11,610 bases of DNA from Cyclostephanos tholiformis (GCA_036939975.1 JALLPB010001032.1:1-11610); one strand, 5' to 3'; positions 1 through 7,905 are shown, counted from the stretch's first letter. Notes: generated by a model not told the origin, from the letters alone. Made by a program: numbers and translations.

Positions 1-23
1 ACATTCAAGTTAAATCTGCTGCT

Positions 24-63
24 CTACGATAGGTAGAAAAGATAGAGCTGTCCTACGATAGGT
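24..63. repeat. Short direct repeat CTACGATAGGT x2
   Basis: The 11-mer CTACGATAGGT occurs at 24-34 and again at 53-63, a 29-bp period. Only two copies are visible, and the window edge may cut off more. It may be the tail of a minisatellite or chance. No function can be read from it. Confidence 0.5.
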
Positions 64-568
64 CATTTTGCTAAAGCCAGGTATATGAGTCATTTTCCCT
101 AAAAAAATCATAAAAAGAGTTTTGGGAATGCTCCAATATGCTGCTGAAGCATATATATGAGAAAAAGTATCGCTACGTACTGCTGCTTACTGCTTACACC
201 TGTCTCATTTGGTGTGATGAATTTTTCGCACTTCATCGTGGTGATGTCTTGGTTGTGTGCACCTCTGTGGGCTATATACCTGAGGTCTACGTAGGAACAA
301 TACAAAAATCTATATCATCTACTTAGCACTTATAGCTTCCCAAATACGAGACAACATGTCATGGACCATTGTTTAAACAGTGTATCCGACAGTTATGCCA
401 AAGTTGAGAGGAAATTTATCTTTCCTAACACCATGGCCGTAATTTACGGCACATATTATTGTATCTACCAACACTACTCCCACAAGGGATGGAGACAACA
501 ACGTCTCAGCAACACGTCCACCCCCCACACCCTCCAATGAACTGCTATCGACTACATTATTTGCCGCC
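64..568. other. Intergenic, no gene recognised
   Basis: AT-rich sequence with only short open frames (at most about 65 codons on either strand) and no recognisable domain. The last 125 bases stay open in the frame of the downstream ATG at 569 (from 443), but the encoded residues are Thr/Pro/Asn-rich and not diagnostic. It may hold the former promoter and 5' UTR of the leucine-rich-repeat pseudogene. Confidence 0.5.
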
Positions 569-2039
569 ATGAGTGACGGTAGGAACGAAGAAGAGGACTA
601 CTTCTTTAACATGGAGCAAGGGAGTGTTGATCCAAGGTATGTGACCCTTTTCAGGTCCATCCATTGGTCAAGTCGATTAAGGACAGGGCATTCAATGGAT
701 GCTTGAAATTGGCAATTGTGAATAGAGGTGAGGGACTGGAGGAGATTGGAGTGGCGGCATTTGGTAAATGCACATCACTTAAAGATTTTGATCTACCTCA
801 CCATCAGGGTGATTAATGACAAGGCATTCTACCGTTGCAAGCTGTTTACACCAAGTGTTTATCCATGGGAGGGGCTTGAGGAGATTTGGGCATGGTTATA
901 TTAGAAGAGGCCATCACTATGTGAAATCATGATCACACCTGCTGTCAAGGCACATTCTATCTGTGCATGCAGCTGGCAAATGTGAATCTTGGCCAGGGGC
1001 TAGAGGAGATTAGGGTGGCAGCATTTGGTGACTTCAAATTTGCTACGTGATGTTTTCATCTCCCCCACAGTCAAGACCATAAAGGAGGTGGCATTCTCAT
1101 GAGGCTCGCAGCTGATGAAAGTGAATGGTGGGGAGGTTTTTCAATGCATATCACTGTATGAAAACATGACCCCCCTACCCCCCATCAAGACGACTAAGTA
1201 CGGGGCATTCCATCGGTGCTCATAACTGATGATAGAAAATCATGGCAAAGGGCTGGAGGAGATAGGAGAGTAATCATTTGGAGAATGCTCAATGCTGCAT
1301 GAGATTATGATCCCCCAGTCAACAAGGCAAATAAGGACAGGGCATTCTAAGATTACTCGAATTTGACAATTGTGAATTTTGGAAAGGGATTGGGAGAGAT
1401 TGGATATTATGCATTTGGCGAAAGCACATCGCTACAAGAGACTAGGATCCATCCAGCCATCATGACTATAGATGAGAAGGCAAACAGTGATAACTTGAAT
1501 ATGACGAAAGAAGTATTCTGTCATGAAATAGAACCTTCAGTGTTGGCAGAGTCAATACAGGGATGGTGGAATCGGGGTTTTCTCGAAAGGTCCCTGAGAA
1601 CATATTGCTTTTAGTCAAGTCCAACATTTCAGTGCTTGTGGGTCTCTTGAGACAAAAGAGGTTACAAGTTTAGAGGCGCATACCTAAAATCCTCTCCAGG
1701 GTATGGATCCAAGCATTCCATCATGAAAATTTGGATGATGCTCCCATGTTGTTCAAACTAGTCATATGGAAATCCAAAATCACTGAACAAATAGGCAGGA
1801 ACAATGATACACTGTCAGTCTGTCACGATGGTAACCATAATTGTTCCATATTTTTGCCTTTTCTAAAAGATGGAAATGATGACAACAGTAGTGATGTTGG
1901 TGGTGATGGTGACAGTGACAGCAACAGCAATGGCGACAGTGTTGGGGATGATGAAGAAGATGAAGATGATGTGAGGATGAGGATGGTGGTAAAAGCAACT
2001 GTAGAAGATGAATGGCATGAAGGTTCGATGTCATACTGA
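569..2039 (+). pseudogene. Decayed BspA-type leucine-rich-repeat gene
   Basis: The remnant encodes LRR_5/BspA-like repeats, each with a core like L-x-I-V-N-x-G-x-GLEEIG-x-x-AFG-x-C-TSL followed by I-x-P and a K-x-I-x-D-x-AF-x-x-C segment. Cores are visible near 712-790 (frame 1), 830-890 (frame 2), 973-1035 (frame 1), 1235-1310 (frame 2, with TAA at 1271) and 1370-1450 (frame 1). Candidate start ATG 569 opens a short acidic N-terminus in frame 2. After the repeats comes a non-repeat C-terminal domain (SVLAESIQGWWNRGFLERSL near 1540-1600) that passes into frame 3 at about 1608, meets an in-frame TAG at 1671, and continues to IWKSKITEQIGRNNDTLS near 1750-1815. Frame order 2-1-2-1-2-1-3 plus stops at 814, 1271 and 1671 rules out an intact product unless unusual introns exist. 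Such proteins are thought to be surface or interaction modules; expanded families occur in diatoms. The acidic end to 2039 may be replacement sequence. Confidence 0.8.
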
Positions 2040-2170
2040 TTCTGTCACAAGTGGGTAATATTATTGTCAATAATTTTCTTTACGTCCTAATTGATGGTAT
2101 TGACTGGAATGATAATGCTGGTAATGATGGAAATGATGACAGCAACTACAACTACGATAACGGCAATGAT
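1869..2170 (+). repeat. Low-complexity GAT/AAT/GAC-rich tract
   Basis: Two blocks, about 1869-2000 and 2102-2170, are dominated by GAT, GAC, AAT and AGC triplets. In the sense direction they read as Asp/Asn/Ser/Gly/Glu runs, in frame 3 for the first block and frame 2 for the second. They follow the conserved C-terminal domain of the LRR pseudogene and could be its acidic tail, now interrupted by about 100 bp of AT-rich sequence, or an unrelated trinucleotide-like expansion. Antisense reading gives the His-rich frame at 1780-2070, which is a shadow. Confidence 0.6.
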
Positions 2171-3066
2171 GACATCTGAGGTTGTAGAGAAGAGGAATGC
2201 CATGCCAAGGTCTAGGTTAGTCATAGTAAGGCTCACTGATTATTGCAGAACAAGCATCGATGATGGGGAAACATGTACGTCGAAAAGGACGATGAACTTT
2301 AATGTGTAAGTTGAGTGTTAAGGCGTTTCCAGCCTAGAGAAAAGGGGTTTAAGTATTTCTTTTGTCGACGGTTCTGGATGGAATCGTACGCATCTCATAA
2401 TATAATGGAGACAACCACCTACGAACGTGCGCAAGTTAGAATCGAACCATGGGGCTGTTAGGCCCCTACAGGCTAAAGCCTTCACCCAACACCAGGAAAG
2501 ACCATTCACACCATCAAATTGAAATACACGCACAAGATGGTCTCTCTATCAGGCCTCTTGTGAGTCTCACCCGCCTACTCGAGAAGCATGTTATGCCATT
2601 GATTCAGAAAAGCACAAAGTTGACAACACAATAATGGAAGGATTCGGTTGGTTCGTGTCCCCGCAAATAAGTAACGAACCGTACGCAGTAGAAATAAAAA
2701 CCAAATAGCCATTCTCCACTTCACCGAGTAATTTATCACACTTGTGGTCATCACAGAATGTGCACAGATGGGGTGGAAGGGACAGCGACAGGGGAAAAGG
2801 AGGGTTGCCAAAACAAACAGAGAGCAAAATAAGTAGTAAGGTTATCGAATATAATATCCTAAACATGAAAAGAGATAGAGACTGAGACACTCAGAGGCCA
2901 CGCCACCTCGACTCCAACCCCTCCTTCTTAAATTCACGTAACTGGATCGATGAAAATTTCCTTCATTGTAATCAAAGGAAAACCTATAAAACCAAAAGAA
3001 GGAGACGGAAGCAGAAGCGGGATTGCAAAGGAGCAAAAAGAGAATAGAGAGTATTTCGTTTATCGA
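2171..3066. other. Intergenic, probable 3' flank of U2AF-like gene
   Basis: No recognisable protein is encoded on either strand; the open frames (up to about 100 codons) overlap one another and lack domains. The right end (roughly 2900-3066) probably holds the 3' UTR of the minus-strand U2AF-like gene, whose TGA lies at 3067-3069. Two adjacent hairpins at 2451-2481 are described separately. Confidence 0.5.
2451..2481. other. Two adjacent short hairpins
   Basis: GGGGCT(2451-2456)/GGCCCC(2461-2466) can form a 6-bp stem (one G-T pair) with a 4-nt loop. AGGC(2470-2473)/GCCT(2478-2481) forms a 4-bp stem with a 4-nt loop immediately after. Read on the minus strand, this segment is followed by GGTTCGATTCT, which resembles a tRNA B-box. 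A full cloverleaf could not be drawn, so it is called only as paired hairpins and possibly the relic of a tRNA-derived repeat. Confidence 0.4.
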
Positions 3067-4782
3067 TCAATCGGAATAATCTTGACTCGCAAATTTCACC
3101 GGATTGAAGTACACCGCCTCGACCTTCCTACCGTCGAAAGTCCTACCCGCCAGGCCGGCGATGGCCCTACCGGCGTCCTCGACCGTGGAATACTCCAGGA
3201 AGATCTTGGTGGCGCCAGGTCCACTGCGCGGGATGACTACATTCTTCAACGTCCCAAACGGAGAGCACTCGTCTCGCGTATCCTCTAGTATGTCCTCGTA
3301 CTCGGCGTCGTCGACTAGGTCCTTGAGCGTGAGCATCTGCTTCAGCTCGACGACGGTGGTCGGCTGTCGTTGGTCGACGACCGCCGCCGCCGGGGCTGAG
3401 GCGGCGATGGGGGAAGACGAGGCGATTGCGGATGCGGCATTATTGGCGGAATGCTGCTTCAGCTGCAATTCGCCGCTCATGAACTTCGCGAGTATGTCCT
3501 CCCAATTGCCGTGGGGGGTTAACGGGCCGGTGTACTTGCTCGGGCGGCCCACGCGCAGCTGCGCGCCCAGGTACGGTATGTTATTCAGGTTCAGTGCGTT
3601 CGCCGCCTCCTCCTTGGTTCGTAATTCCACGAACGCGAACTTCCCCGATACGCGACACGCGACAATGGGATTGCCGGGCATGATCGTTAATCCCACCTGC
3701 TCCAACGCCCTGCCCAGGAAGTCGCGCAGCATCACCTCCGTCATTTCCGGTGTGGTATTCCCCACGAACAATTCCCGCTGCAGCTTCTCCTCGGGATTAT
3801 TCGATGATGGCACAATCATCCCCCCCGACGCCGGATTAATATTTTCGGGCACGGCCGTCATCCCCGGCGGCAACGGCTGTCCGGTGAGCTGCTGCCAAGT
3901 CTGACTGGGCGTGTGGGGTCCGGCGTACTTGCTCGGACGGCTGACCCTTAGACACGCGCCTAGGAAGGGTATGCCGTTCAGATTCAACGCGCGACCGGTC
4001 ATGTCGAAGTTCGCGCATTCGATGAAGGCGAATTTGGCGTTCGTACGGCAGCTAACGATCGCGGGCTCGGTCGGGCCGCACAGTCCCACCCTCCGCATGG
4101 CGCCATTGAGGAATTGCATGAGAAGCGCCTCGGACGTACCTGGGGGGACGTTGCCGACGAATAGCTCGCGGTTGATCTTGTCCTGGGCGTTGAGCGCGGG
4201 CTGATGCGCCGCCATCGCCAATGCGGTCGGGTTCAGTAGGAGGGACGACGAGAACGGCGTCGCTACCGACGAGGGGATGGGGGATGACGTGACGGTGGAC
4301 TGCGGTATGTACGGATTGTTGATGGGCTGGGGGACGCCGACGGGCACCCCCCCCCCCGCCGACGGCGGGGCATGAACGACGCCGTCCCCCGACGACGCGG
4401 CCCTACCACTATCGTGCTGCCTGGGACTACCGCTATGGCTGCGACTGCGACTGCGACTACGACTCCCACCCCCCCGGCCCGTCCTGCCGCGACGGGAGGA
4501 GGAGGATGACCGATGATGATAATGGCCGCCGCCGCCCCCCCCCCCCCGATGATCCTCCGACGACCTCGACCTAGACCTCGACCTCGATCTCGATCTCGAC
4601 CTCGATCTCGACCTCGATCGGGACCTGCTGCCCCCCCCATCCCCCCGACGGCCGCCTCCACCGGCGCCCCGTCGGCTGCTGCTGCTACTGCCACCCCCGC
4701 CGCGATCGCGACGGCGGTCGCTGCCGCCGCCGCCTCCACGACGGTGGTCGTGGCGGTCGTCGTCGTCGTCGTAATCAGCCAT
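3067..4782 (-). CDS. U2AF large subunit-like splicing factor
   Basis: This is a 571-residue RNA-binding protein, predicted to recognise the polypyrimidine tract/3' splice site in the nucleus with SF1 and U2 snRNP. The start at 4782 begins MADYDDDDDR and has a purine at -3 and G at +4; an in-frame ATG at 4908 has a poorer context. Domains: Gly/Arg-rich N-terminus; RS dipeptide run at about 52-74 and a second at 107-117; Pro/Ser linker 125-200; RRM1 about 205-285 (RNP2 ELFVGN 206-211, RNP1-like KFAFIE 250-255); RRM2 about 336-415 (ELFVGN 337-342, GKFAFVEL 380-387); C-terminal UHM about 478-565, with acidic helix DDAEYEDILEDTRDEC 491-506 and RTF (547-549) as the RXF motif. The UHM closely resembles RRM3 of U2AF65. 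The RRM pair is unusual: both copies end in RPSKYxGPxTP. No introns are needed. PUF60 or RBM39-type factors are the alternatives. Confidence 0.9.
   Translation of the reverse strand: MADYDDDDDRHDHRRGGGGGSDRRRDRGGGGSSSSSRRGAGGGGRRGDGGGSRSRSRSRSRSRSRSRSRSRSRSSEDHRGGGGGGGHYHHRSSSSSRRGRTGRGGGSRSRSRSRSHSGSPRQHDSGRAASSGDGVVHAPPSAGGGVPVGVPQPINNPYIPQSTVTSSPIPSSVATPFSSSLLLNPTALAMAAHQPALNAQDKINRELFVGNVPPGTSEALLMQFLNGAMRRVGLCGPTEPAIVSCRTNAKFAFIECANFDMTGRALNLNGIPFLGACLRVSRPSKYAGPHTPSQTWQQLTGQPLPPGMTAVPENINPASGGMIVPSSNNPEEKLQRELFVGNTTPEMTEVMLRDFLGRALEQVGLTIMPGNPIVACRVSGKFAFVELRTKEEAANALNLNNIPYLGAQLRVGRPSKYTGPLTPHGNWEDILAKFMSGELQLKQHSANNAASAIASSSPIAASAPAAAVVDQRQPTTVVELKQMLTLKDLVDDAEYEDILEDTRDECSPFGTLKNVVIPRSGPGATKIFLEYSTVEDAGRAIAGLAGRTFDGRKVEAVYFNPVKFASQDYSD
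4347..4357. repeat. C11 homopolymer inside U2AF-like CDS
   Basis: Eleven consecutive C on the plus strand (G on the coding strand) encode Gly codons in the linker at about residue 143-145. A run this long is prone to replication slippage or sequencing error; the frame stays open on both sides as given. Confidence 0.9.
4535..4547. repeat. C13 homopolymer inside U2AF-like CDS
   Basis: Thirteen consecutive C on the plus strand encode part of the Gly run between the two RS tracts (residues about 79-86). The coding strand is G-rich here. The reading frame continues correctly with the length given. Confidence 0.9.
4561..4622 (-). repeat. RS-encoding hexanucleotide microsatellite
   Basis: The plus strand repeats CTCGAC/CTCGAT (one CTAGAC variant) about ten times. 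Read on the minus strand this is alternating Arg (CGA, AGA) and Ser-type codons of the RS domain of the U2AF-like protein. Codon purity suggests recent expansion. Opposite-strand frames here give Arg/Pro-rich shadows. Confidence 0.85.
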
Positions 4783-5087
4783 ACCTCTTTTTCTTCCACT
4801 GCCACTGCCACTCCTGCTCCTGCCGCCACTGCCCCGCTTTTCGCTGTCGATCTTGCCGTTGCCTTCGGCTGTTGTTGATTCGAAGGTTATGGTGTGCGGA
4901 GGGCGCATCGATTTTGTATTTTTTAGGTAGGGAGGGAGAAAGAAAATCGAACGAGGTGGCGTGTGATGTGTGATGTGGTACGTATGGTGTTTTTTGTGTT
5001 GGATATCCATGGAGGAAAGAGGTCGTCTGTCTGTCGATATCAGAGTGCGGGAAGAACCCCCCAAGCAGGGGGTAAGAACAAAAAAAA

Positions 5088-5095
5088 GTATATAG
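5088..5095 (-). promoter_or_regulatory. Possible TATA element for U2AF-like gene
   Basis: On the minus strand the sequence reads CTATATAC, about 300 bp upstream of the chosen ATG at 4782 and next to an A/T homopolymer. This would leave a 5' UTR of roughly 270 bases. It is a motif match only. Confidence 0.25.
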
Positions 5096-5099
5096 TAGA

Positions 5100-5780
5100 G
5101 ATTTGGAACCCCTAAATCGGCGTCATCATCTACCGAACAGATTAGCAATCTCTCTACAGAATGGTAATAATGAAACAAGACCCCACCATGGCAGCCCTTC
5201 ATTCGTCCCCTTGCCATGGTCGGACAATGACTCCATGGCACCGGTAGCTGTCACAGCATTGTTTGAATCCACCGGCGGGGGGAGCATCGGCATGCTTTTG
5301 GCAGTGAAGACGATTTGTAAGATTTGGGGCATTGCTGGCCACTGGCTGAACCCACCCCTGATCGACCCATCCTCATCATCATATGGCCGCCTCCTCACAT
5401 CACTGGCCGCTTCACACCATATGCATGTGATTGGCAGCATGGCTTGATCTAAAATGGCCAACAATGCAAGAATCGGCGGTGGTTGTGTGGGGGTTGTGTT
5501 GAGGGTTATTTTCAAGTGGTCCGTTAGTTGAACCATCACCTCGACAGACCACAATGAACGATTACAAAGAAGAAAAAAAGGTCACACAACAATCAAACAG
5601 TGCACAGGAAATACGGAAGGAGGAGATGATGGCAGCCTGCCATCATAATGCTTGAAAAATGGGCTCAAAAGAACATGTAGAATGGGTCATTTTGTTAGCG
5701 TCGAACATTTCAAAGTTTGGCACACCCATTGGGTGAGTTCTGGTAAATTTTATTCAATGAAACATTCAGGACATCTTATT
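5100..5780. other. Region with overlapping ORFs, no recognised gene
   Basis: Two long open frames overlap on opposite strands: 5103-5447 (+, 114 codons) and 5126-5554 (-, 142 codons). Neither shows a domain I recognise, and neither has start context or codon use that decides between them. The plus frame contains a somewhat protein-like stretch (GGGSIGMLLAVKTICKIWGI). One may be a fragment of a gene or transposon, but I do not call a CDS. The rest of the segment is AT-rich. Confidence 0.35.
5723..5735. repeat. Palindrome CACCCATTGGGTG
   Basis: A 13-bp palindrome with a single central T. Its CACCCATTGGG core recurs at the right outer edge of the foldback element (6511-6521), 788 bp away. It may be a preferred insertion site or an older element end. 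Confidence 0.6.
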
Positions 5781-6515
5781 GGGTGGCTACCAAAATTCTC
5801 GTAAATTATAAACCCCAAAAATTTAGGATCTATTTAGAGCAAGTTTAGGCTACCTCCCATCCATTATTCGTATAAATTTTAGGCATACCACGTATGGAGG
5901 ATTCAGTATGCTTTTCCAACATGTCATATGAAAAAAATGAACATCACCACTATGGCCGCTGCCACAGGAAATGGCCCCTTAGCGCCACTTATTGATGTAA
6001 AATTTCCACTAAGTTGCATCGATTTGATCATATATGATGCCCCGAGCAAGCGAATATCCTTTTTGTGGGTGATTAGCCAGTCTAAATCCCTTAAATGCTC
6101 CATGAATGTGGCAATGATGGCATTGAATCTCATTACCGGCTAATCGCCGGCAAAAAGCATATTCGCATGATCGGGGCATTGTCCCCCATCTGTCAAACAC
6201 ATCATCGTGTAATTTTTAACATTTTCTGTGGTACTAGGGGGCCATTTCTGGCGGCGGCCTTGGTGATGCAGGGTTGTTGGTCATTGGCTGTTGGCATTGA
6301 TGCTTACATCCCACATACAAGTAGGAATAGTATTAATTTGCACGTATAACGTATTTTTTGTGGTCTAAAATATTAAGACTGGTCTAAAATCTATGTGGGG
6401 TGTCCGGACATCCCGAATAGATTTTAAGCTATTTCGGAGTTAGGCCAGACTTAGAACAGGTTTAGAACGGCCTAAATAGGGTCTAAATTGTTGAAGTAAA
6501 TTTTGGTAGCCACCC
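5781..6515. mobile_element. 735-bp foldback (MITE-like) element
   Basis: The ends are perfect 17-bp inverted repeats: GGGTGGCTACCAAAATT at 5781-5797 and its complement at 6499-6515. Inner arms also pair: 5942-5988 with 6228-6268 (sharing GAAATGGCCCC and a GGCCGC-GCC block), and 6036-6079 with 6137-6179 (sharing GCGAATAT-CTTTTTG and GATTAGCC), leaving a central loop of about 57 bp (6080-6136). The outer arms, about 5800-5940 and 6269-6498, are more diverged and unequal in length. A 3-bp ATT flanks both ends as a possible target duplication. No transposase frame is present, so it would be non-autonomous. The GGG-starting termini and 3-bp duplication resemble PIF/Harbinger-type elements, although those normally duplicate TWA; the family assignment is a guess. 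Confidence 0.8.
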
Positions 6516-6823
6516 ATTGGGATACAGTGGAACAGTTTAAACCACTCAGAAGTGGTGTGAGGGGTGTTTGAAAAATCACACGTTTTCTTCCAGACCACCC
6601 ATTGTCAGGGTGTTAGGAGGGCCCGAGCAATTTTGGCCCACAAGGCATCAGAAATTTGTCCAGGAATTGGAACATATCCATCGCCTGGATGCTCAATTTG
6701 AATGTAATTGTTAGAGGGAAAAACGTGGTGACTTAATAGGGGCTTTTCTAGTAGTAATTTAATGGATTCTTACACGTAGAAATTTCATGGTGGAACTTTT
6801 TTGTCCTACTAAAAACACTGTGG

Positions 6824-6858
6824 ATGAACATGGGAGGGTCAACACCTCCCAATGAACA
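6824..6858. repeat. Hairpin bracketed by 7-bp direct repeats
   Basis: TGGGAGG (6831-6837) and CCTCCCA (6845-6851) form a perfect 7-bp stem with a 7-nt loop. The hairpin is bracketed exactly by ATGAACA at 6824-6830 and 6852-6858. The geometry resembles a very small insertion with target duplication or a transposon footprint. Confidence 0.6.
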
Positions 6859-7004
6859 TCTTGGGCTTTTTTGGTGGGGAAAAAAATTTGTGGCACGACC
6901 TCAGGAAGAAAATCCCTAACGCATAAAAAGCTACATAATCTTAGATCACAATGGCACAAAATGGTGCCCAGCACAATGGATGTCATTCCCCCAAAACAGA
7001 TTAT

Positions 7005-7069
7005 TATGAACCCATTTAAGGGGTGACCTGATATCACCCAAACACACAATAATCCCAAAGGGGTTCATA
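7005..7069. repeat. Nested inverted repeats
   Basis: TATGAACCC (7005-7013) pairs with GGGTTCATA (7061-7069). Inside it, GGGTGA (7021-7026) pairs with TCACCC (7034-7039) around a 7-nt loop. It could be a tiny inverted-repeat element or a transcribed stem-loop; neither strand shows a gene ending here. Confidence 0.5.
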
Positions 7070-7220
7070 AAATATTCACATGTCTAATAATTGTGATGAG
7101 TCTCTGTTAGACCACCTTGCAGGATTTATTATATTCCTCTCCAGTGAGCCATCATTCTGGTACAGCCTTGAATTTCACCTCTCCCAACAATTAGGTATGT
7201 CCCGTCAGGCCTATGAGTAC

Positions 7221-7905
7221 ATTCTTATGGCAGCTGGCCTTGGAATTAAGAACAAATGATGGGGCATCACTAAGGTTTGGGTAATCTGGGGATGGTGTGC
7301 TGAAATAATGATGTGTTGACATGGTTGAGGCTGTACAATTCCACTCACTGCTTCTTCTCCACATCCATATTGTATCATGTAAAAAGTGCTTGAGCACATT
7401 CATATGCTGTGGATAAGCATATGGATGCACCCTTACTTTGTTACACTGCTGGCCAAGTTGACCCAGATTTGGGTAATCCGGGGATGGTGAGATGTAAAAA
7501 TGATGTGTTGCTATGATTGAGGCTATAGAATATTCTTGTGGCAGCTGGCCTTGGAATTAATAACAAAAGATGGGGCGTCACTGAGACTTGGGTAATCTGG
7601 GGATGGTGGGGTGAAATAATGATGCGTTTATATGGTTAAGGCTGTACAATACCACACATTTCTTCTTCACATCCATATTGTATACATAGAAAGTGTTCAT
7701 ATGCTGTGGGTAGGCATCTGGGTGCTTGCTTACACTGCAATACCTGCCATGATAACCTGGGTTATGGTAGTCTGGGTCTAGGGGGAGGTGGTGGCTATGA
7801 AATAATGATGTGTTGACATGGTTGAGGCCATAGTAGAATACTGCTCACTTCTTCTCCACAATAGAAAGTGTTTGAGCATGTTCATATGCTGTGAATAGAC
7901 ATATT
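7221..7905. repeat. Degenerate direct repeat array, four copies
   Basis: Copy 1 spans about 7221-7449 and copy 3 about 7532-7738. They share GGCAGCTGGCCTTGGAATTA, GGGTAATCTGGGGATGGTG, TGAAATAATGATG, CACATCCATATTGTAT, TTCATATGCTGTGG and TTACACTGC in the same order. Partial copy 2 (about 7466-7531) and partial copy 4 (about 7762-7905) keep subsets of these blocks (GATGTGTTGACATGGTTGAGGC, CTTCTCCACA, TTCATATGCTGTG). Each copy carries indels and base changes. No frame stays open across copies, so it looks non-coding. Confidence 0.85.

Larger units (their letters stand above)
6516..7220. other. Intergenic, several short hairpins
   Basis: No gene is recognised; the longest open frame (6759-7058, minus, 99 codons) has no domain and low-complexity hydrophobic content. 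The segment holds ACCACT-CAGA-AGTGGT (6541-6556), the hairpin at 6831-6851, and the nested inverted repeat at 7005-7069, listed separately. Confidence 0.5.

Noticed and set aside
1780..2070. His-rich minus-strand ORF
   Set aside because: Antisense of the GAT/GAC-rich tract; composition explains it.
2435..2510. tRNA gene on the minus strand
   Set aside because: A B-box-like GGTTCGATTCT is present, but the T stem is mismatched, no acceptor stem pairs, and no proper 7-nt anticodon loop forms.
3104..4878. Plus-strand frames 3104-3904, 3911-4204 and 4513-4878, and minus frames 3836-4018 and 4263-4829
   Set aside because: They lie wholly within the U2AF-like gene, have biased composition (Arg/Pro/Ala runs) and no domains; they are shadows of GC-rich coding DNA.
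6759..7058. 99-codon minus-strand ORF
   Set aside because: No domain, poor composition, and it spans hairpins and repeats.
7221..7905. CRISPR-like array
   Set aside because: Units are long, diverged and unequal, with no short identical repeats and regular spacers, and the genome is eukaryotic.
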